From NCBI RefSeq assembly GCF_958298935.1, contig NC_084921.1:51447001-51511000 (forward strand): 64,000 nucleotides of DNA, written 5' to 3'. Position numbers and translations under genes: made by a program. This DNA is from Phragmites australis. Taxonomy: Eukaryota; Streptophyta; Magnoliopsida; Poales; Poaceae. How positions within the stretch are numbered: position 1 is the first letter of the stretch; every line of letters starts with the position of its first letter. Under the pieces are notes generated by a model, which was not told the DNA's origin, did no database searches, and saw only the letters and a list, made by a program, of their open reading frames with translations. This document shows positions 26,101 through 35,211 of the stretch, piece by piece.

Positions 26101-27625
26101 CAGAATATAAGTTAAAATAGGTAGTTTGAAAACAGAAGTCCAAATTTGTCGAACATCAGTTTAACATAGCCCCAAGAATCAATACCATCAGTTTAACATA
26201 GTACAAAAGTTAAAATAGGCAGTTTGCAAGCATAAATCCACGGCTGGAGCAATGTAGAGCAAATATGAGGCGGATTTTCATGACCATATATGCCATGTTC
26301 AACACTGAACCAATACATGGACAAATGGTGCAGAACTACAGATTATCTGAGACAATTTAAGTACAGACTAGCTTATGTCTACATCTGATAAAAGTAGTCG
26401 GATAATTAATGATTTTCTTAAGTTTTTTATGGAACCATTGAAATGCTGGTACATATTTCCGTGTCATGTTGCTTGATTCTGGAACAACTAGCTAGGTAAA
26501 ATGCCTAACAAATAAAAGTTTGAGCATCCAGCAGCTAATTTTTTTAAGAAAAACAAAAGATATCGTAAAATGAGCAATGGAGACTTCATAAGGTACTATG
26601 ATTTAGGATAGGCGGACATAACCAATGGATGAGCAGGTGAACACGAGTAAGCGGAATGATATGTGTCCAATTTCAATGCGGTGCTATGTTTCTTGCAACG
26701 ACCCACAGTACCCACCCCCACCCCCACAAGAAAAGAATATCAGTCAAAACTATGTTCACATTTTCATAGCAGTCATGCATGATCATGCATTATTGAAACA
26801 TTAAAAAGGTTAACGTATAATTGCTCGCAACAAATTAATTAAAAAATCCATGAAAGGGAACATTGCAGTTTCATAAAGCCAGGATGGAATTTGCATTGGC
26901 CATGTTCACCAAATGATTAGGTGATCATGAGTGTGCAGCCGTATGTCATGCAAAAACCCCATCTCCAAAAGAAAAAAAAACATCCGTCTCAAACTATTTT
27001 TTGACATTAACATAGCATTCATGCATTCATGATAAGAACACTAAAAAGGACGGCATATAAGTGCTCACCACAAATGAATTGCTCGTCGGAAGTAAGAAAA
27101 TCATCTCCCTTTCCCGTACAGTGTGGATGGTAAAACTTGAGGCAGTCCCTGGAAAGTATCAGAAGGCACAGTTAGCTTGCAAGACTGTTGGATGAGATTG
27201 GATTAAAAATGAACCAGACAATGCTGTTCCCAAAGCAACCAGAGACATAAGCTGATTGGATTCACCATGCAAAATCGCTGCATCAACATCTACCGAGCTA
27301 CATTGCACACAATCACGCAAGCACGCCGGAGCAATCCAGCAGAATGCAAAACGCTAAAACGCAACCCACCAATAGCTACAAAACCCGGCCTTTATCGGAG
27401 TCAGCCCCAGAGCAGACCGAGTCAGCCAACGACGGGAAAAAAAAATACAAAACGCCGCATGTTCGCCAGCAATACCGCCATCAGAGCTGTGGAATCCGAC
27501 GTACAAAGGACGAGGGAGGCTTACTTTAAGTCGCAGATGCGGAGGTCGTCGCCACCGTCCTTGCATGTGAAACAGCGCGCCTCGGTGATATCCTCCTCGG
27601 CGACTCGCTTCCTCTTCCCGGCCAT
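8185..27625 (-). CDS. PHD-SWIB-Plus3-GYF domain nuclear protein (19 exons)
   Basis: Likely a chromatin or transcription-elongation factor of the plant At5g08430-like family. PHD binds histone tails, SWIB and Plus3 (the Rtf1 domain) belong to remodelling and Paf1-type complexes, and GYF binds proline-rich partners. Exons, 5' to 3': 27525-27625, 27069-27148, 25858-26051, 24734-25595, 24429-24532, 21300-21359, 20304-20354, 19702-19767, 19375-19522, 18178-18231, 16901-16957, 16538-16594, 12934-12990, 11625-11681, 11337-11393, 10812-10868, 10621-10665, 9918-9983, 8185-8669. The phases join without a stop (2658 nt, 885 aa). Start is MAGKRKR, because the upstream in-frame Met gives Arg-rich leader sequence. 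Domains: PHD-like Cys/His cluster about 18-110 (CFTC, HPHC, WHTCVNC), SWIB 226-306, Plus3 about 350-470, acidic stretches, a repeated-exon linker 556-724, GYF 831-880 (WHYVDPQG, QGPFS, GGFF in place of GYF). The exon 8/9 junction is ambiguous by 2 nt (19702 or 19704 joined to 19522 or 19524). Introns are transposon-rich. Confidence 0.88.
8390..8575 (-). repeat. Coding minisatellite, three copies of about 69-72 bp, in the last exon
   Basis: On the plus strand the phrase GCTCC..GTGAAGA recurs three times about 70 bp apart. In the protein this gives three degenerate units of about 23-24 residues opening DLHTEQ, DLHMER and VLHPEQ and closing near ATNGG, AMNGV and AMNGM. The units lie directly before the GYF domain. 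Because unit lengths are multiples of three, copy number can change without a frameshift. Confidence 0.65.
8938..9350. repeat. 137-bp tandem repeat with the AGTTGTAAC motif
   Basis: Located in the last intron of the PHD-SWIB-Plus3-GYF gene. The phrase GCAGTGCGAATA occurs at 9004, 9141, 9278 and 9336: two full 137-bp periods, then a shortened 58-bp one. Within each unit the 9-mer AGTTGTAAC, or a one-base variant, recurs several times, so there is also a shorter sub-period. No coding frame. Confidence 0.8.
9390..9410. repeat. (TA)n microsatellite
   Basis: A simple alternating TA run just after the 137-bp repeat, inside the same intron. Confidence 0.85.
11078..11233 (-). mobile_element. SINE-like retroposon with 20-bp target duplication
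   Basis: On the minus strand it ends in a TTG repeat (CAACAACAACAA on the plus strand), preceded by the CTTGCTTAGGACAAAAGG-type tail seen in many plant short retroposons. It is flanked by a perfect 20-bp direct repeat (11058-11077 and 11234-11253), the expected product of target-primed insertion. No coding capacity. It sits in the intron between the repeat exons at 11337 and 10812. Confidence 0.75.
12844..12873 (-). pseudogene. Truncated copy of the 57-bp repeated exon
   Basis: The last third of the repeat exon (encoding about NIPNEESSEG) and its GTTTGT donor are present, but the upstream part and the TCTCCAG acceptor are absent. On the minus strand the intron text 'ctcaatctaata' runs straight into the exon remnant, which suggests a small deletion. 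It cannot be spliced like its neighbours and is left out of the CDS model. Confidence 0.7.
13280..13430 (+). pseudogene. GH17 glucan endo-1,3-beta-glucosidase fragment
   Basis: The plus-strand frame shows NLFEANFDTLV, then NMPIIVSKVGWPTD and DKHAT. This resembles the catalytic C-terminal part of plant family-17 beta-1,3-glucanases, whose motif normally reads VGEVGWPTDGDK with a catalytic Glu. Here that Glu is replaced (SKVGW) and only about 50 residues are recognisable. The fragment lies in an intron of the PHD-SWIB-Plus3-GYF gene, on the opposite strand, and is best read as a captured or retroposed gene scrap. Confidence 0.7.
13990..15680. repeat. Degenerate TTGGCT...CACCAA repeat array, split by an LTR insertion
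   Basis: From 13990 to 14449 the phrase TTGGCTCCAAACACCAAC and variants recur at intervals of about 40-75 bp, separated by CT-rich text. The motif is itself a weak inverted repeat (TTGG...CCAA). After the inserted element (14450-15613) the array resumes with 'tcgactccaaacatcaac' near 15630, which shows that the array predates the insertion. Confidence 0.6.
14450..15613 (-). mobile_element. Small non-autonomous LTR element (TRIM-like, Copia type)
   Basis: Two direct repeats (about 14450-14583 and 15441-15613) share long stretches, including a TATATAA box on the minus strand. In minus orientation the upstream LTR begins TGTTATTG and ends CTTTCTACA and is followed at once by TGGTATAGATTC. That resembles the initiator-Met primer-binding site of Copia elements. 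The flanks atcat and gtcat match at 4 of 5 bases. The 196-codon minus-strand frame inside (14567-15157) has no gag or pol similarity. The other LTR lacks or has rearranged its first part. Confidence 0.6.
16080..16500 (-). mobile_element. LTR-like fragment
   Basis: The minus strand carries a TATATAAGGC promoter-like box, a 'caagcaataatacatt' phrase typical of LTR 3' parts, and no coding frame with family similarity. The boundaries and a target duplication were not found. It separates the repeat exon at 16538 from the TTGG...CCAA array. Confidence 0.35.
17224..17340 (+). mobile_element. Solo Copia LTR with perfect TSD (ATCAT)
   Basis: A 117-bp unit opening TGTTAAGG and closing CCTAACA, flanked by perfect 5-bp direct repeats ATCAT (17219-17223 and 17341-17345). 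The internal phrase 'ctattggggct' is shared with the LTR at 18714. No internal region is attached, so this is a solo LTR left by recombination, in an intron of the PHD-SWIB-Plus3-GYF gene. Confidence 0.85.
17428..17679. mobile_element. Stowaway-like MITE
   Basis: Left terminus CTCCCTCCGATTCCAAATG, right terminus CATTCCAAATATAAG on the opposite strand, with TA at both flanks (17426-17427 and 17680-17681). About 250 bp, non-coding, intronic. Confidence 0.75.
18714..18839 (+). mobile_element. Solo Copia LTR with perfect TSD (CTAAT)
   Basis: A 126-bp unit starting TGTTAGGAAT and ending ATTCCTAACA, flanked by CTAAT on both sides (18709-18713 and 18840-18844). It contains 'ccccattggggct' and 'gaatacaagttgctattcc', relating it to the LTRs at 17224 and 21550. 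It lies in an intron of the PHD-SWIB-Plus3-GYF gene. Confidence 0.9.
21550..24338 (+). mobile_element. Internally deleted Ty1/Copia retrotransposon
   Basis: LTRs at 21550-21677 (128 bp) and 24199-24338 (140 bp) both open TGTTAGAGATATATTTGCC and close in CTAACA. The sequence after the 5' LTR, TGGTATTAGAGC, matches the usual Copia primer-binding site, and a purine run (gtttgaggagg) precedes the 3' LTR. The flanks aatgg and aatgt are a nearly intact 5-bp TSD. Internally there is an untranslated leader, then a scrap of integrase C-terminus (VTFDESR), then reverse transcriptase and RNase H. Gag, protease and most of integrase are missing, and the remaining pol has frame breaks. It is inserted antisense to the host gene in intron 5, ending 90 bp from exon 5. 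Confidence 0.92.
22700..24055 (+). pseudogene. Copia pol remnant: reverse transcriptase and RNase H
   Basis: Frames at 22858-23061 and 23080-23802 show Copia RVT_2 landmarks: QLDVKNVFFNGEL, PPPGY, LYGLKH, the catalytic YVDDMIITG, and the Copia tether RPDISHAVYIL. The frame 23790-24056 shows RNase H/tether features (LYSDSISAISIA, HIGVDASYTR, then QLVDFFT). In-frame stops (for example at the end of 23061) and frameshifts separate the pieces, so no functional polyprotein is encoded. Confidence 0.9.
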
Positions 27626-27639
27626 CGCCGACTCCCTTC

Positions 27640-28170
27640 CTCCCCACGCGCGGCGGCGCGCGTCGGAGCCGGCTCGGACTCGCCCCCCCAAAACCTTCCT
27701 CAAAACCCTGAGGACTCCTTCGCCTCCCCGATCCCGCCCGTGACCCCACTACGCCGACGCAAAGGATGCCCGGCGTTTGACGATTCGAGCGGCGGCGGAA
27801 ATGGGCGGCGGCGGGGTGGTCGAGACGAGCGAGGGTTTGGCTGGTGGGTCTGCACGCAAGAGAGGAGAGGAGAGGAGAGGAGCGGAGTGGCGCGGGCGAC
27901 TGCTGGGCGAGTGAAGCGGCCGGTGCTGAGGGGAGGGAAGAAGGGACCGGAAACGGAAGAGGTGGCCGGAAGCGCGCCGGAGCGCCCGCTGACCCGCGCC
28001 TCGCGTGACGCGACGCGTGGCTCCTCGTTGGACGCCCGCTCCTTTCCTTCTTTGCGTGCCGGTCTGCGGAACAGGAGTGGAGGAGGGGCTGACGTGGTGG
28101 GGCAGGGCAGGGCAGTCTGTCCCTCTCTTTGTCTGTACTGCGCGCCAGTGCGTGATGATGCAGACAAATA
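27640..28170 (-). promoter_or_regulatory. GC-rich 5' UTR/promoter region of the PHD-SWIB-Plus3-GYF gene
   Basis: Upstream of the ATG at 27625 on the minus strand, composition switches to strongly GC-rich with many CpG, then returns abruptly to AT-rich beyond 28170. It contains a GAGGA tandem run (about 27858-27882). Overlapping 155-codon frames on both strands have no family resemblance. No exact transcription start can be assigned. Confidence 0.45.
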
Positions 28171-29470
28171 TTTTTTTTTGACTCTATCTATATTATTTAT
28201 TTTATAATTTAATAGTTAGATTGAAGAGGAGAGAGTAGATACGGTTATAAAGAGAGAAGATCTTTTATAGGATATGATTTTATAAAATTTACTTCTTTCG
28301 TTGAGTGGTAGCTGGTTGGGTCAGTTTCTACTTCTTTTTTCTAGTTGAAGAATGGGTATTGGTTTTCTGCTTTTCTATTTTTTTTGCGAAATAAACTTGC
28401 TCAATGCCACCGCGAGTAAATTTACATTTCTTTTAAACATCAAAGTTTGTAGTTGAACTAACTTTTCTATTTTACAACACATGAAGGTGTAATTAAAAGA
28501 GGAGCATCTACACTTGTTGTAAAAGTTGAGCTAGAAAGACGAGTTTACTTGACTTCATTTGACAATCAGAAATGATGAGGAACTCATGACACTAGCAGTA
28601 TGAATCGGTGTGAGTAACATTTTTGTTCGAAAAGTTTCATAGTCGTTGGTAGTAACCATAACGCAATAATTGCTTGTGTAATTTTGGATTGATACACAAA
28701 ACTATTAAGATGTTATGTTCGAAACGAAGTCAATGTTTATGATTGTTTTGGCTAAAAAGAGAAAAATAGGAAATTTCCAATGGTGGGTAATTGTGAAGAG
28801 AGAACACTAAGAGGCGTTGGATGGTCTATTGATTATGTAGTGTCAGTGGTAGTTTCCTTAGGTAGAGCCTTAGAGGTGAAATGAGATGTGTGAATAAAGT
28901 GTATTGAAAGGAGGCATATGAGCATTTTATGACCACATATGACCAGGCAACAAATGGTTTGAATCAAGGTGGGTGAGGTTCTTTGCCTTTTGCATTCACT
29001 AGTGCATCAATCCACAGCAATCATATGATCCACATGGTTTGTGTCATTTGCATCTTTATTAAGTTGTACTCTATGTGTAAAAGACATAGATACGCTTATG
29101 TGATAAAGATATAATCTATAGGAACGTGGTTTTTGTGCCTTCATTGTGTTGTATTCTATATATAAATGCATTGGATGTGTTTATGTGACAAAAATAAGAT
29201 ATACACGCGATATGCATTGGTGCCTTTTATTATATTGTACTCTATATAAAAACGACATAGAGTGCACTTCTTGACATAAAGATATAGATCAATCCACTGT
29301 TAAGGATGATCCCTAGCACCTTAGGACATATGGCATTTTGGTGGATCCTGGATGCCTTATGAGTGATAGCCTTTTGTTTGATATAGGACTAATGGGTTGG
29401 TATTCATAGTAGAAAAATATATTATGCACGGAGGAATAATTAAATTGAAAGATATCATTTTTACATTAGA
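28171..29470. other. AT-rich intergenic region
   Basis: No gene, RNA or clear transposon terminus seen. Three loosely repeated phrases, 'ttgtactctatgt(a)taaa...gacatag' with 'gtgataaagatata', occur near 29040-29290 and suggest a weak direct repeat of about 95 bp. Confidence 0.4.
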
Positions 29471-30480
29471 GGGATGAGTTGGCATAACAAATCAATAACA
29501 CATGAGGAATAAAATTATCATTGATTCTGAGGCTGAAGTCAATAAAAAAAGAAGGATATGTTTTCTAATATTTGAGGAATAAGTTGGTGTAACAAATCAA
29601 TAATACACGAGGAACAAAATGACCATTGATTTTGAGACCAAAGACAATAAAAAAGGAACGATATTTTTTCTAATATTTGAGGAATGAGTTGGTGTAACAA
29701 ATCAATAATGCACGAGTAACATATGACCATTGATTCTGAGGTAAAAAATAATAGAAAAAGAAATATATCATTTTTTACATTTGAGGCATGAGTTGGTGTA
29801 ACTAATCAATAACACACGAGGAACAAAATGATCATTGATTCTGAGGACAAAGACAATAAAAAAAGGAAAGATATATTTTCTGATATTTGATGAATGAGTT
29901 GTTGTAACAAATCAATAACACACAAGAAACAAATGACCATTGATTATTACGTCAAAAATATTAAAAAGGGAATGATAACATTTTTTACATTTGAGGCATG
30001 AGTTGGTGTAACAAATCAATAATGCATGAGAAACAAAATTATCATTGATTCTGAGACCGAATATAATAAAAAAAAAAGGAAAGACATTTTTTCCTGATAT
30101 TAGAGGGATGAGTTGGCATAATAAATCAATAACAAAATGGCATTGATTCTGAAGCCAAAGATAATTAAAAAAGAAATATATCTTTACTGATATTGGGGGA
30201 TGGGTTGGCATAACAAATCAATAACACACGAGAAATGAAATGACCATTGATTATGAGTTCAAAGACAATAATAAAAAGAAAGATATCTTTTTTTTTAGAT
30301 TGGAGGGATGAGTTGGCGTATCAAATCAATAATGCATGAGTAATAAAATGACTATTGATTTTGAGGCCAAAGAAATAAAAAAGGAAATATATCTTTTTTT
30401 ATATTGGAGAGATGAGTTGGAATAATAAATCAATAAATGGCCATTGTTTTTTTCCATCGAGATTTGGTCTGCGGGCAAAG
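29471..30480. repeat. Tandem satellite, about 105-bp period, about 10 copies
   Basis: The phrase 'gagttgg(t/c)(g/a)taacaaatcaataa' recurs starting at about 29476, 29581, 29686, 29790, 29896, 30000, 30110, 30203, 30310 and 30414, giving spacings of 105, 105, 104, 106, 104, 110, 93, 107 and 104 bp. Each unit then reads 'accattgattctgag', a purine-rich A run and a T-rich block. A last degenerate copy may lie near 30530. Minus-strand frames across it are products of the repetition and are not genes. Confidence 0.92.
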
Positions 30481-30799
30481 AATAAAAAACGATAGAGAAA
30501 AAACCTTCTGTTGGATTTTGGATAGAAGAGTTGGCATTGAAAGTAGCAGAATGGATGACGTGAGACGAACAAAGGAACAAAGGATTCACTCTCTAGGCTT
30601 CATCCGAGGGGGGAAAAAAGACAAAAAGACTAACTTTTCGAAGGTAAAAAATACTGTAACTTTTAGGACATGTAAGAGGAACGAAGGATTCACTCTCCAG
30701 GCTTCATCCGGAGGAAAAAAAAGAGGACTAAATGACTAACTTTTTTAGAGAAAACAATGTGTAAGGTACGAGTCGGCACTACAGTAAAGATGAAAAAAT

Positions 30800-30881
30800 C
30801 GTGGTCGGCAGGATTCGAACCTGCGCGGGCAGAGCCCACATGATTTCTAGTCATGCCCGATAACCACTCCGGCACGACCAC
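30800..30881 (-). tRNA. tRNA-Ser (anticodon AGA)
   Basis: The minus strand folds as a class II tRNA. Acceptor arms GTGGTCG and CGACCAC pair, the D region is GCCGGAGTGGTTATCGGGC, the anticodon stem CATGA/TCATG encloses the loop CTAGAAA with anticodon AGA, a long variable arm follows, and the T arm is GCAGG-TTCGAAT-CCTGC. The discriminator base is G, as in tRNA-Ser. Boxes A and B are internal, and a T-run (ATTTTTTC) directly downstream is a Pol III terminator. Length 82 nt, the usual size. It reads UCU and, by wobble, UCC codons. Confidence 0.96.
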
Positions 30882-31744
30882 TTTTCTTTGCATTCGAACT
30901 ATAACTAATAACATTTAGAATGCTTTCTCTCCAGATTTCCTCCCCCCACACCTTGTTGTCGTCTCGTGCCCCGCACGATTGCTTTAGGAGAAGAGAAACG
31001 GAGTTGTGGAGTTTAACTGTCCATGATATTGTAGGAATTACGGAGTTAACTGTCCATGCTATAAAAAGGAAGTTGACCCTATTACATGCCAGTGACTCGG
31101 TGACTGATTTTTACACCGTGGCTAACCTTCTTTGTTATTCTTCTTCTAACGTAAATAGTGCAATGGGATGTACATAGCATGACAAAGTTTGAGTTCGACT
31201 TGTGCCATCACTTCAATCCTAGAACAGGACTAGCATGGTCACCCCCTTGAATCCAAAGGCTGAAATTGAGTACTATGTTGATTCTGTCAGAGTTAGTTGG
31301 ACTTAAATTGTTCTAGGCTGATAAATCAGGAATCTCCGTTTCCAGCTTCAGTGTTTGAGAGAAAGAAGAATATACAGAACCTTTCTTTTGGGTGTTGAGA
31401 ATTGAGATGCAGAACGAGGGAGTGACAAATCTCCTACAGCAGAGCGTATCGTGGGACTGACCGCGCGTTAGTTGCGAAATGCAGTTTTGTAGGAACCTAT
31501 CTGGTGGCATTTCAACCAAAAACATATTATGGTTTTGACACATATTATGGTTTGCATTCTTCGGCTACCCATACCTCCACTGAAAACATAGGTAAAAGTC
31601 TTAGATTGGTTCACAGACATGGCCTATCCCTTGTAATGATGTGCTGAAATTCATAGTCAGGAACTTCTGTAAATGTAATGTAGTGATTAAAAACTAATCA
31701 ACAGTGATGAATCGAAGCTCAGCACAGTTTATAACTTCCACTCT
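30882..31744. other. Intergenic region, no gene seen
   Basis: Frames of 74-85 codons occur on both strands without family resemblance. Those near 30690-30914 are shadows of the tRNA gene. Nothing else supportable. Confidence 0.4.
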
Positions 31745-31749
31745 GCATT

Positions 31750-31958
31750 GACTTATGGGTACTTTAGTCTTCAGTCATATACATCCACACTACTATGGGT
31801 ACTTTATTCTAACTTCCACTCTGCATTGACTTATGGGTACTTTAGTCTTCAGTCATATATATCCATACTATTATGGGTACTTTATTCTTCAGTCATATAT
31901 ATCCATACTATTATGGGTACTTTAGTCTTCAGTCATATACATCCACACTACTATGGGC
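31750..31958. repeat. 40-bp minisatellite
   Basis: The unit 'tatgggtactttagtcttcagtcatata(t/c)atcca(t/c)acta' repeats with starts at about 31754, 31794, 31832, 31872, 31912 and 31952, i.e. 38-40 bp spacing and about five copies. Partial units reappear to the right at about 32010-32095. Confidence 0.88.
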
Positions 31959-32060
31959 GCGGAGCTAAGATTTTTGTGTTGGGTGTGCACTCCAAAATTT
32001 TATAAGACTATGACTATGGGTACTTTAGTCATATGTATCCACTCCTTGGCTCCGCCTATG
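31955..32060. mobile_element. Tiny TIR-bounded insert within the minisatellite
   Basis: The left end GGCGCGGAGCTAAG and right end CTTGGCTCCGCC are imperfect inverted repeats about 100 bp apart. The minisatellite phrase continues on both sides, so a small element or foldback appears to interrupt it. No target duplication is certain. Confidence 0.4.
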
Positions 32061-32354
32061 ACTATGTATACTTTAGACATATGTATCCACACTGATCAAG
32101 CACATAAGATGAAATAAGGCTACAGAAGGGGAAAAAAAAATAACATGAGTACAAAAGAAACATCAACTAAAGCAGGCCTAAATAGCATTGCACATGAGCA
32201 GGAACTTATGAGTTCTACAACAGTGTAATTTCAAATTCCAAGTAGCCGGTAAATCTGCTTGGGGTTGCATAGTATGCTAGCGAATAGCAGGGAGAGTGAC
32301 ACTGGGTGGCTGGGGGCAATTGTATTATTAGCTCTATGTCACTGAAGACACAAT

Positions 32355-33919
32355 TCACAGGTGCCCCAGCACAGGCCATGGAGTCACTCCATTGGCAGGA
32401 AGCATAGGCTTTATGATCGGAGCTCGCCGCATCATTGCTTGACCCTTGAATTGGGATGCCTTCTGCAGAGGTGTGAAAGTTCAAGATGAAAGGGGCGGTC
32501 AGTAAGAGAGAATATAGCATTGCAAAGTGCGTACAGAGCTAAGCAGTAATGAGTCATGTAACAGAAATTGGAATAGCATGAATACAATCATTTTGAGTGT
32601 TTAATCCCAACATTCCAATCAAGGATCATTTGGAATGTCGATTTATCATTCACATTTCACATGTGGCGGGAATGGTCTTTGCACTGCCATTCGTTCCATC
32701 ACCAAGTCTTATGGTCTATTTGTTTTAGCTGGGGATTATAAAAAAACAACTTGTAGATTGCGGATTGTAAAAGCTGGATTATGAAAAACTTTTAGATGGT
32801 TGATTCTTGAAAAACAATTTGTAGATTGCGGATTGTAAAAGCTGGATTATGAAAAGCTTTTAGATGATTGATTCTTAAAAAACTTTGATAAGTAGTTTAG
32901 TAAAATGGACTTTCACAATTATTGAAAAGCTAAGGAAAACCAGCTTTTTATATTCTCACAATCCATTAACAAATGGATTGTAAAAAACTGATTGTTTGTT
33001 TTAGGTTCAGATCGTAAAAGCTGAAAACAACAATCCGAAGCCGAAACAAACAGACCCGTCATAGCAGTAGAAGCAGCCACTGATGATGCGCTTGTGGAAG
33101 TAGCAAAGCAAGCTCATCGAATTTCTTATGTTTTCTTTTATGCTTTACCTTCAGTGAAAACAGCACATGAGCACCTAGAGCTCTCCTACATCATATATTC
33201 AGGCAAGAAAAAAGGAGCAGCTAGGCTCTCAAAATAAGCTGGTTATTGCTAAGCTCAGTATCAGTTTCTGCAAGCGATCCAGCAAGCAGCGTCTCAAGAA
33301 GGCAAGGTTCACAAACAAGACGCTTGCACGGAAGAGGATCGAAAGGCGTCACCTTTTCGTCGAAGACGAGGCGGACGCGCTCGACGGCCTTGCTCTGGCG
33401 CCGCATCCGGTACAGCCGCCGCCCGAGCACGGCGAAGCCGAGCAGCGCGACGGCAAACGGCACCGACCACGCGCTCCTAGCCGCGCGCAGGGCCCACAAC
33501 CGCAGCGCGTCCAGCGGCAGCTTCCACCACAGCACCGCTCCTCCTCCCTTCGCCACCGCCCCCTCGGCCCCGGCCTCCTCCCTGGTCCGCTCCACCGGTT
33601 CGGTCGGCTCGACCTCGGGCCTCTCCCCGTCCGAGGACGAGTCCGACCACAGCGCCGCACGGTCACGGCTGGGGAAGATGAGGTCATCGGGGTCCGGCTC
33701 CACCCAGCTCGCGCTGCCGGAGTCCGCGATGAGCTCCCCCACCTCCTCCTCGGAGTCCCCCTTCGAGAGGGACGCCCTCCTAGGGTACTTGGCGTCGGAG
33801 CCGAGGTCGAAGTAGTCGTGCTTGATGGCGCCGGAGTCGTCCTCCACGCCGCCGGCGTACGGCTCGGCCGCCCCGGCGGCCGTGGGGGACGCGAGGAGCA
33901 GCTCCCAGTCCTCGTCCAT
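32355..33919 (-). CDS. DUF6821-like plant membrane-anchored protein (2 exons)
   Basis: Exon 1 is 33353-33919 and exon 2 is 32355-32462, together 224 codons plus a stop. Exon 1 opens MDEDWELL and carries a long acidic, Ser-rich region (about 22-125), then WWKLPLDALRLW and one hydrophobic segment (about 151-167) followed by the basic LGRRLYRMRRQ. It ends in phase 0 at the donor GAAAAG/GTGACG. Exon 2, after CTCTGCAG, encodes KASQFKGQ and then the family-like tail RRAPIIKPMLPANG and TPWPVLGHL before TGA. Reading exon 1 straight on into the intron (to 33221) gives an unrelated tail. Function is unknown in the family, and a single C-terminal membrane anchor is inferred. The intron holds a MITE. Confidence 0.85.
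32713..33057. mobile_element. MITE in the DUF6821-like gene intron
   Basis: Terminal inverted repeats: left GGTCTATTTGTTTTAGCT, right AGCCGAAACAAACAGACC (inverse GGTCTGTTTGTTTCGGCT). The interior is AT-rich with a direct duplication: the block from 'ttgtagattgcggattgtaaaagctggattatgaaaa' appears twice, near 32750 and 32819. No open frame. The termini suggest a hAT-like MITE, but no clear 8-bp target duplication was found. Confidence 0.75.
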
Positions 33920-34229
33920 CTCGAGGAGGCTAGCTAGCTATGGAGTTTGGCCGTTTGGGCGCGGACGGGGGTGGGATTCGGGGGCGAAGAGGAGGATTTG
34001 ATTGCGCCTGCGCCTGTGCCGTGTCCGGTGGGGAAGGAGGGGAGAAGATTCGCGGGTTGGAAGGGAACGGTGGTTGTTTTGCAGTTGCTTGGAGTTTAGC
34101 GTTTGGGGGAGAAAGGAAAGGAAATGAAAGTAAAGAAAAGCGAAGGAAAAGAAAAGAATCGAATTTGATTCTTGTTTGGTTTGCATGATGAGGAGAAATC
34201 TGATGATGCATCCGTGAACGGGTCAATTT

Positions 34230-35211
34230 ACAAATTGGTGGCCGTTAATTTCAGCAAGAATATTCGATACAAACTTCTGTCAGATTTTTCATCATTTTCA
34301 GATAAGAGGTCGTGCCGGATTCTCCAAAAATAAAATCCAGGTGATTTTCGCTTGACAATTAACTGCAATTTCTATTCAATAGTTTTGTTCAGCTTGGTTA
34401 TAGTACTGTTCACGGCTGCCACTCCCAAATTTTGAAAGTTTGATCTAATCTACTGCCATCGTGATACGTGAACACGTGCAACAGAAATAAGGTGGTTATT
34501 CAAACCAAAAAAAAAATCCAGAAATAAGATGAAATGTGAAATGGAATTGCATTTTTAGAGGCCTGCATGCAGAAAGTGTGCTTGGTGGTGGCGGCTGCGA
34601 ACCTGTGGATTTCCCCTTGTTTCGGAAGCGTTCATCGACAGCAATTTGATTTGTTCGGCGGTCAAATTTACGCTGCAGATATTTTGTTTCACAAGGCTAC
34701 CCGTAATCTCGTTTGTCTGTTTTAGTTTTCTCTGGTGGTAGAGGTCTAGGGCGGCAGAGCATCCGTCCGGTGAGAGCGAAATTCTGGAGTCTACTCCTCC
34801 TCGTCGTCGTCGTCGTTCTCAATATTCGCAAAACGAAAATTTGACAAGTGTTTAGTCAATTGTTCGGGCTGTTATTCCTCGAGCGTAGTGATGATGCTGA
34901 AAGGCACATTGAAAGGCACGAGTCTGTCCACGTCGGCGTCTCAGTTCTTTCTTTTCAGCACGGATGCGAGGGGACTGATTCTTTCTCCGTGCGAAGGGCA
35001 CGTCGTGTTCTTTACTTCTTTTAAGATTCCGACTCCGGGAAACTCAATTGAGTTGGAGTGATTGGGTGAACGCTTATCTTCTTTGCGGGTGGGCTTACGA
35101 GAGAGGTTGGCTAGCGGTAGTCGACCTACCAGAGGAGGCGGGACAGGGGTGTGGCGGTGAGGCGGCGGGACGCCGTTAATTGTGGATGGTAGATGATCGT
35201 CTGATGGATTT
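34230..35211. other. Intergenic region left of the Gypsy element
   Basis: Upstream (promoter side) of the DUF6821-like gene, mostly AT-rich. A CGT trinucleotide run lies at about 34801-34818. No further gene is supportable. Confidence 0.4.

Noticed and set aside
27740..28207. 155-codon frames on both strands
   Set aside because: They lie in the GC-rich promoter/leader of the PHD-SWIB-Plus3-GYF gene; two opposite long frames of low complexity are expected from composition.
29471..30480. Possible CRISPR array or gene family in the 105-bp repeats
   Set aside because: Units are contiguous with no unique spacers, the genome is eukaryotic, and the open frames merely follow the repeat period.
32215..32520. 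101-codon minus-strand open frame
   Set aside because: It overlaps the true second exon of the DUF6821-like gene in a different frame; only the exon frame shows family-like sequence.
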